Source: Cristatella mucedo
Lineage: Eukaryota; Bryozoa; Phylactolaemata; Cristatellidae
Reading direction: 5' to 3'
Assembly: GCA_009760855.2 (NCBI GenBank)
Contig: WPIO01000062.1
Span: 188,001 to 252,000 of the forward strand
Length of the DNA: 64,000 nucleotides
Each line of letters opens with the position of its first letter. The first letter of the stretch is position 1. Under the pieces are notes generated by a model. That model made no database searches and was not told where the DNA came from. It saw nothing but the letters and a program-made list of their open reading frames with translations. Position numbers and translations under genes: made by a program. This document shows, piece by piece, positions 57,623-64,000 of the stretch.

Positions 57623-58997
57623 ACCGGATAAGAATTACTTGCATGCCACCAGTGGTTTCTGTTATTGAATTCTAGTGATCCAATCTTGATATTGACTGGC
57701 TGGTGAGGTATTAATTGGCCAACTTTGACCTGGAAACGAGAACATAAAAAAGAATAAGTTATAAACATCCCATAATGCCTTTTGGCTTTGCCATCTTGAA
57801 CAGCCGTGTCTTTTCATGAAAATCAGCTAATGATCCATATTGATACCCAGTGGCTGGGATTTCAGATTCTGTACCTTGACATCGTGGGTTCTACTGACAA
57901 TATATTTTGGGTCTGTCAATTGAAACCACCATACCTGGGTTACACAATGGCTGCGTGGCACCTGAAATGATACGCCAATTGTAAGGGTTTCCGGCTGGTG
58001 CATGTGATGCATTGACCTGCAACCAAATACAGGACAAGACAGGTCTCATGCACATGTAGCATCCTTAGGTCATTTGCTTGCAAGCATTAAATAAATTCTG
58101 GAGCATTAATTAAACACCGGCAAGGAGATGTCCCATTTATTTGACCAATTTCAGTCTCGAAAAGATGCATCAGTATACTGAAAAGATGGAGGTCCTGGCT
58201 CCATTTTTCTTCACAAAAACTCAGTAAAACATTCATTAGTTACAATATGAACCTTCATTCCTCTGTGTTTCTTTAAATTTCTTTCTTTAAATGAGCTATA
58301 TTTCTATTTGTTCACTTGGCAGTTAACTACACTGATCGTGCAGAGGAGTACATTTTAAGCAAAACAGAGCAATAACGAAAGTTTTGCTTTTGCTGAAGCA
58401 TCAGAGTTTGCTGTTCATTGAGGAAAGTTAGTTTGCAAAGTACCTAGGCCGAAACCAGAAACAGAAGAAGAGATGACTAGCGATAGGTAGGGAAAATGGA
58501 ATCATCGGTCACCTATGGGACACCAGCGAATAGCCTAAACTCGGAGTTTATCTGCTAGCATAGCTCATTGTGGCATGTCAGCCTGAAAATTGACCATTGG
58601 TTCATCAGCTCGGCTTATAAGTCATCTAGGTTGACTTAATCTGACGACTGAGATAATTCAGGCGACAATTTTAGTACACAAATCAGCATGAGACCTAAAG
58701 ATTGCTAATCTCACCAATAAAAGTTGCAAATCCTGCCTATGGAAGATACTATATCGGCCAATTTAGATCAGAATTTTGCACGATTTTTGACCGAGTGTTG
58801 TAAATCTTACGTGTCTGGTTTGAAAATGTATATGTTAGTCATTTCATAACAGTTTGTTGAACTGGAGATTTGCTTTTATCGCATCGTTAGTAAACCTGAA
58901 TTTGCTCATTTGCTGCAGGTATGGTGCCGGGCCAACATGTCAAGCCAGCGACTAATTTGCGTGACATAATCCTAATCCTGTGACCTGTGACTGTCAG
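57623..58997. other. Upstream region of the plus-strand gene
   Basis: AT-rich. Two acceptor-like sites precede the first exon: TTGCTCATTTGCTGCAG ending at 58918 and TGACCTGTGACTGTCAG ending at 58997, the latter with a branch-point-like 'cctaatcc'. No further exon is recognised. Confidence 0.4.
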
Positions 58998-59346
58998 AAC
59001 AATGATACGTGGGCTTGTAGATCCCCCATGTCATGATACTACTGTTGTGACTATGCATATGAACAATGGCCGTTTATCGGTCGACAGCAACAGCAGTGGT
59101 TACGGATCTCATGTGGAATCGAGTCCTGCCTCAGAATCAACTGCTGCTAGACCGTCTTCATGGTCTGATGGCCGTACACCTGTCAAGGTGTTACCGAATG
59201 ATTCTCAGCCACCGAGTACTTCTTCAGAGACAGATGCTTTCCAGTTCATGATTGCCGGCTCTCTCGCTCAGGCTCGATGCAAGCCCCGTCAGCCGGCTGT
59301 GATGATGAAGTCTTCACAAATAGCACAGTTCGACCGCCAACAGAAG
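58998..59346 (+). CDS. Ser-rich protein, first recognised exon
   Basis: The frame is open from just after an acceptor (58997), and the first ATG is at 59002. It encodes about 115 residues with low-complexity Ser/Pro sequence, including 'LSVDSNSSGYGSHVESSPAS' and 'FQFMIAGSLAQARC', and ends 'FDRQQK' at donor AAG|GTATGA. Phase 0 at the end fits the phase-0 start of the exon at 62494. The ATG may be the true start or the exon may be internal, because the frame is closed by a stop further upstream. No domain is recognised; a regulatory or scaffold protein is possible. Confidence 0.7.
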
Positions 59347-59476
59347 GTATGAGATAATTCCAGATCGATGGCTTAGCTTCTAGTGTGAGGTCATTTTTTA
59401 TGGTCTTGGTAAGACCTTGCTTCTTAGCCTCAGGGTTGCTGTCCATGTGCATCTCTCTGCCTGTCTTTCTGTCTCT

Positions 59477-59479
<3 letters not shown>

Positions 59480-59513
<34 letters not shown>
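59480..59513. repeat. (CT)n microsatellite in the intron
   Basis: A pure CT tract of about 34 bp, inside the large intron 59347-62493. Confidence 0.93.
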
Positions 59514-59516
<3 letters not shown>

Positions 59517-59802
59517 TGTATTTATCTCTTCCCTTTTAACCCTATGTCTCTGCATGTGCACCTATTTAACCAGTCATCTTTGCTCATGTAGTGCTTACTT
59601 GTATCATTTTAGCTATGCCAAAATTTGCCTCGACTCTGCCCTACTTCCCAATCTGAGGATATTAGGTCTCAGTTTCAGCTTCATGATTAAACTCATCATA
59701 CTCACTTAGCAATCTATTTGAAGGTACCTAACGGCTCTTACTGATCAATTCACTTTGTAGATATGTGTAGGCTTGCTAAATAGCTATCATATAATACATT
59801 GC

Positions 59803-59803
<1 letters not shown>

Positions 59804-59859
<56 letters not shown>
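59804..59859. repeat. (TA)n microsatellite in the intron
   Basis: A pure TA tract of about 56 bp. Confidence 0.95.
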
Positions 59860-59862
<3 letters not shown>

Positions 59863-60762
59863 TAGCCTGCACCAGGGAAAATCATGGCAAATTCCAGCTT
59901 TGCATTAGAAAGCATCCACTGACCTAGATGATGAGCCCCCCCCTACTGACGGCCAAGCTCAGAGTTCTTACTCTTCAAGACAAGACAAGACAATTGGTGA
60001 ATCAGCATTGAGTTGCAAGTAGGGGAAACATCTTCCAGACGTGCTGACCATCTTTATATTTATGTTAACGATATAATAAGCCCATCCCCAGTGAAGAATT
60101 ATGGGCAGATTCTATTTGCATCTGTCTATTGCATACCAAAGGCAATCGCCGCATGTTCAAGTTCAACTCCATTCTCAATGGTAAAATCTGGTCATAGCTA
60201 GCTGTGGCTTGGCTTGGTGCTTCTGTCAGTGGTTGCCAGCTGTCGTACGTGATCTTGCACTGAAGTACCTTAACTATTCAGAACCAGGTCATGCCTTGAT
60301 CACAGGCATCTACTGGACGACTGTGGCAGAGCTGGTGCATCTGAGTTTCCTTCTGTTGGGGGCAGTGGTAGCATACTGCACATTGACTTTACTGGCTGCA
60401 AGCTTAATTACGTGAACAAAGCGCTAGGCTTTGAAAATGACAGCAAGGCAGCTGTAGGAGATATTGCTGTCGGTGCCAAAATGGTTGGTGCGAAGGCACT
60501 GTGATTCCCCCCCCACTGATCATTCAGGGATGCTCATGCCTCAACACCTCACATGCCGTTTACATCTCCATTCGTGCCTGAACAATGCAATTACCAAATG
60601 CAAGGTATTGACATTATACTGATCTTGTTTTTGCAACGCCTGCAATAGCTTGTGATAATCATAGAAAGTGCTGTATGAGACGACAGATGACAGCAAACTT
60701 GGATGAAAGCATATGCTCGAGGAGGCATTCTGCCTGAGCTCTCTGCTCAGCTGTGCTACTCT
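59860..60762. other. Intron sequence
   Basis: No repeat family was recognised. Short open frames (60013-60201, 60209-60415) have no splice support. Confidence 0.4.
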
Positions 60763-61075
60763 TAATAATAATAATAATAATAATAACAATACATTTCTAT
60801 AGTGCCCACAGAGAACTTAAATCTCTTTCTAGGCACTTTACATATGCTGCAAAGGAAGCATGATTGAATGGTTAGTGCTAGCATGCTCAATGACAACAAG
60901 CTTAACCTTAAAGGCGATGTACACAGGGTCAGCATGCAAATATGGTTAGTGGCAGCATGCGCGGAGCTAGCATACATAAGCACACTAACGACAAATCACA
61001 CGGACCCACTAAATGCTGTGGTAAGTAAGTGCGTTTTTAGCCTTTAATGTTGACTGGTCAGGGGATGTCATCTCA
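60763..61075 (-). mobile_element. LINE-A 3' end in the intron
   Basis: Minus strand: AAT repeats, stem-loop tail and 3' UTR. It is truncated soon after the coding end, and it is inserted in the intron against the direction of the host gene. Confidence 0.88.
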
Positions 61076-61302
61076 CCAGGCGAAAGTGATTATTTTGATC
61101 TTACTTTAATTGGCTTAAGAGGGGTCATCAGCACTTATCTGGACTTAATGATTATACTTAATGACCTGCTAGTCATGACTATTTCTTGTGTGCAATGCAA
61201 TGACTTTGATCTCAGCGTTGATCGTAAATGTGTGGCACACTAATTGCTCTTGCTATTTGCTAGTCAATCGGACTCATGTTCAGCTGTGTTGCCCAGGAAT
61301 CT

Positions 61303-62198
61303 ATAATAATAATAATGCACTTGATAAAGCGCCCTCAGAGAACTTAATCTCTTTCTAGGCGCTTTACATATGCTGCAGAGGAAGCATGATTGAATGGTTA
61401 GTGCTTAACCTCTTTCTAGGCGCTTTACATTTGCTGTAAAGGGACATGCAATTGAATGGTAAGTAAAATCATGCTTGAAAAACAAACGAAATGAATAATA
61501 TGGTTAGGGGTGACATGCACAGGGTCAGCATGCAAATGTGGTTAGTGGCAGCATGCACAGTGTCAGCATGCATAAGCACATGAAGGACGAATCACAGGGA
61601 CCCACTAAATGCTGCCCTAAATAGGTGTGTTTTTAAGTTCCTTTTAAATGTGGTCTGGTCAAGGGATGTTCTGACGCAGGTCGGGAGGGAGTGCCAGGCT
61701 TTGGGAGCATACGAACTAAATGCATGGTCTCCAAAGGATTTGAGGTTTCTACAAGGTATTTGTAGACCTTTGGATTCCGAAAAGCGGGTGGTACGATGCT
61801 TGGCCTGATGGGGTAGTATATCTGAGAGATAGGCTGGAGCCATAGAATGAAGGGACCTAAAAGTGAGCGACAAAACCTTGAAGTCAATCTGTTGCTTGAC
61901 TGGTAGCCAGTGCAGGTCGGCGAGAAGTGGTGTAATGTGGCAACTGCGACGCTCACGACAAACAAGCCTAGCTGCCGAGTTTTGCACCAGCTGCAATCGC
62001 TTGATTGCACATGCTGGTAGGCCAGTAAGAAGTGAGTTGCAAAAGTCGAGACGGGATGTCACGAATGCATGGACCACCTTAGATGTGGTATCCTTATCTA
62101 AACAAGCCCGAATTTTAGCAATGTTATGAAGCTGAAAATAGGCAGATTTGACTGTGGAGCTGATATGGTCGTCTAACGAGAGGTCGCTTTTGGAATAT
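61303..62198 (-). mobile_element. LINE-A copy in the intron, with duplicated tail
   Basis: Minus strand: a first stem-loop tail with 3' UTR start (61307-61405), then a second partial tail ('cctctttctaggcgctttac', 61410 on), full 3' UTR, and an intact 161-codon C-terminal frame (61592-62077) ending at the 'SGSL' stop. Upstream coding to the 'DDHISSTVKSAYF' segment ends at 62198. One of the least decayed copies here. Confidence 0.92.
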
Positions 62199-62493
62199 CT
62201 AGACTATTGCAAGCAAGCCTTGGGTATCAGCAAGAGTTGCGCTGACCATGCAGTGAGTTTTAAAAGCATTTGTTTCATGAATCTGCTAGCGAGCTGATCT
62301 GATGGCCATATGGAGTCTGGTTGAACTTCTACCTACTACGAAAAGGAAAACCAATGGAACACGTCGCAGCTTTGTCTAACATGCCTTGTGACCGGCCATG
62401 CAGTGCTGATGGCAGTGGTCCTTAAATTTCTGCTGTGTACCGAACGGGCTAGACAAAGTCGTCCTTATGTGGCCTTTTTTGTCCTTTTTTTAG
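62199..62493. other. 3' end of the intron
   Basis: No repeat is recognised. It ends in a strong acceptor with a T-rich tract (CCTTTTTTGTCCTTTTTTTAG). Confidence 0.7.
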
Positions 62494-63658
62494 CCATCCG
62501 TTGACAATAAGGTGGCTCAGCAAGCTGCCTTATCACCAACGTCTGCCGAATCTGCTACGTTTACCAAGCCATGGCTGTTTGCCGTGCAGCCACCGCTTGG
62601 CGGCAGTGTGGCAGATACTGGGCTGGCGTCGAACACAGACCGGGGGAACCAGCAGGCCGGAAATGAAGGGGCAGCCACAGCCAATGGAATTGGTGGGGTT
62701 AAGCCACCGTTATTTCACAAGGGTTTCAGTGTAGACCTGCCTGTTGGTCAAAGCACTTCCTATGCCTCGGCTGCTGGTCTTGCAGCTGCGGCCGCTGCCG
62801 AACGGACCGAGAAAATGCTGGAGCTGCATGTGCACCGCAGCTATAGTGGAGCTGAGCGCCGATCCCCTTTGTCCAGTGGCCCTGCTGGCTCCGCTGTACT
62901 GTCATTGTCTGACGGCTGGAAAATCGCCACCAGTCGGGCAAGCACGGGGGTTAGAAAAGTGGATGGATACAGAGACTCGGTGCCTTCTCACTTTGATCCC
63001 GATACTGCACAGATGGCTAGCAGTCAGTCGCTATCTAGGATTCCTGACGGAACAGAGGCACAGCTTAACCCTACATCGGTGATTGTTGCTGCCAACACAT
63101 CCGACGGCTGGCAATTAGCTTCGCCACCGCATGCTGGTGCCATCACAGATCGACAGCAGTTGCCCCATTCCGGCAATAGTGCAGGCAGCCATGCCCAGCA
63201 GCGTCTGCCACTGAAGCACTCGTCTGAGTCTGAACTTTTATGCCGACCACAGTCTCGAGTGCTGACTTCGTCTGCCACAGCATCAGCACATCGTAAGCCA
63301 GCTGTGCCGAGTGATCAGCCAGTGCTGTCAACTACTTTGCATGGTGCACAGGTGACAGAGGGCGCAGATCTTCTGGTCGACCTTGGAGAACGGAATGAGC
63401 TGCAGAGGCTGCATCAGTGCCAGCTGGCCGATGCTGCTGCTCTCCGGAATGTTGCAGGGAGCACGTCACAAGTGGCACGCCTTGTCAGGATTGGTAGTGA
63501 TTGCAATGTCAATTCTAAGGAGGCTTGCAATGCCGAAATAGCGCTCGACAGTGTCGATGCAGCCCAAGATTGTGAGTCGGGTGTTGCTGTCTTACGGTCT
63601 ATGCCTTCGGGAGTGCCAAATTCGTCGCGAACGCCTGCTGGAACAGTGACCGGTATCG
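62494..63658 (+). CDS. Ser/Ala-rich protein, large internal exon
   Basis: A 1,165-bp open exon, phase 0 in and 1 out, with excellent splice sites on both sides (T-rich acceptor; donor ATCG|GTAAGT at 63659). It encodes 388 residues, rich in Ser, Ala, Gly and Gln. A short alanine run with charged flank (residues about 94-115, 'AAAAAAERTEKMLELHVHRS') may form a helix. The motif S-D-G-W-K/Q-I/L-A occurs twice ('LSLSDGWKIATS' and 'NTSDGWQLASPP'). There is no transmembrane segment or enzyme motif. GC and codon use differ clearly from the flanking intron, supporting real coding. The gene continues beyond the window. Confidence 0.82.
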
Positions 63659-64000
63659 GTAAGTAGTGTTTTAAGCTTGAAGCTCAGCTGCTTCGGTGAA
63701 GGTTCATGATCCTCACCCCATGCTAATTATATTGCTTCATTACTATCGATATTGCAGCTTCACCTCACCACTGGTGCAATATTGGTGATGCTCTTAGTAC
63801 TCATTCGGATGCATCTGAATCAGTGTAGTTATCGATTCGTCATCGCATGATCTCCAAACTGGGTCTTCATTTGAAGTTCAGAATTGTGAACACTATATCC
63901 TGAGTAGAAGCAAGCTGCTTTGTGGCAATCCCAGTGTCACACCGAAATTATAGCAAATACTTATTCAAAATGGTAATAGCAGATTAAGTGGTACATTAAG
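63659..64000. other. Start of the next intron
   Basis: Follows the GTAAGT donor. AT-rich, without an exon before the window ends. Confidence 0.65.

Overview
The window is nuclear DNA of an animal, most likely an aquatic invertebrate; I cannot name the species. Evidence: genes are split into small exons (about 45-160 bp, one of 1.2 kb) by GT-AG introns, some only 52-101 bp; there are many decayed CR1/L2-type LINEs with FYADDT reverse-transcriptase motifs; two tRNA-derived SINE families are present; microsatellites are long; nothing looks like a bacterial operon. Most of the 64 kb is retrotransposon debris and intergenic or intronic DNA.

Layout. 1-5.2 kb: four LINE-A remnants, one SINE, one possible exon. 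5.8-6.0 kb: three-part microsatellite. 6.0-14.5 kb: minus-strand exons. The best are five at 11.37-14.31 kb that splice in consistent phase and encode an RRM of the type found at the N-terminus of PARP10/PARP14-like proteins; a weaker stop-containing sixth may close the gene. 15.3-18.1 kb: a satellite of about 173 bp that flips orientation at a palindrome and is split by a LINE-B copy. 18.97-19.14 kb: an 11-bp tandem repeat that turns into two perfect palindromes. 20-24 kb: scattered candidate exons and SINEs. 24.2-28.6 kb: two opposed LINE-B ends, then the longest LINE-A copy. 30.8-31.2 kb: a two-exon 3' gene end, minus strand. 32.4-38.2 kb: a run of LINE-A copies, one with a perfect 28-bp hairpin. 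40.9-42 kb: microsatellites. 42.7 kb: a minus-strand exon candidate. 45.9 and 54.5 kb: two inverted copies of a roughly 465-bp segment that carries a SINE. 47.6-47.8 kb: a compact two-exon gene for a 52-residue protein with a hydrophobic C-terminus. 53.2-54.2 kb: LINE-B copies. 59-63.7 kb: two in-phase plus-strand exons of a large Ser/Ala-rich protein, separated by a 3.1-kb intron that holds two LINE-A copies.

The repeats form a system: LINE-A and SINE-2 share a stem-loop 3' tail followed by ATT repeats, the signature of a SINE using an L2-type LINE for retrotransposition. The host genes show no obvious functional link to each other. Exon calls rest on splice-site consensus, open frame and phase agreement only; no transcript or homology search was available.
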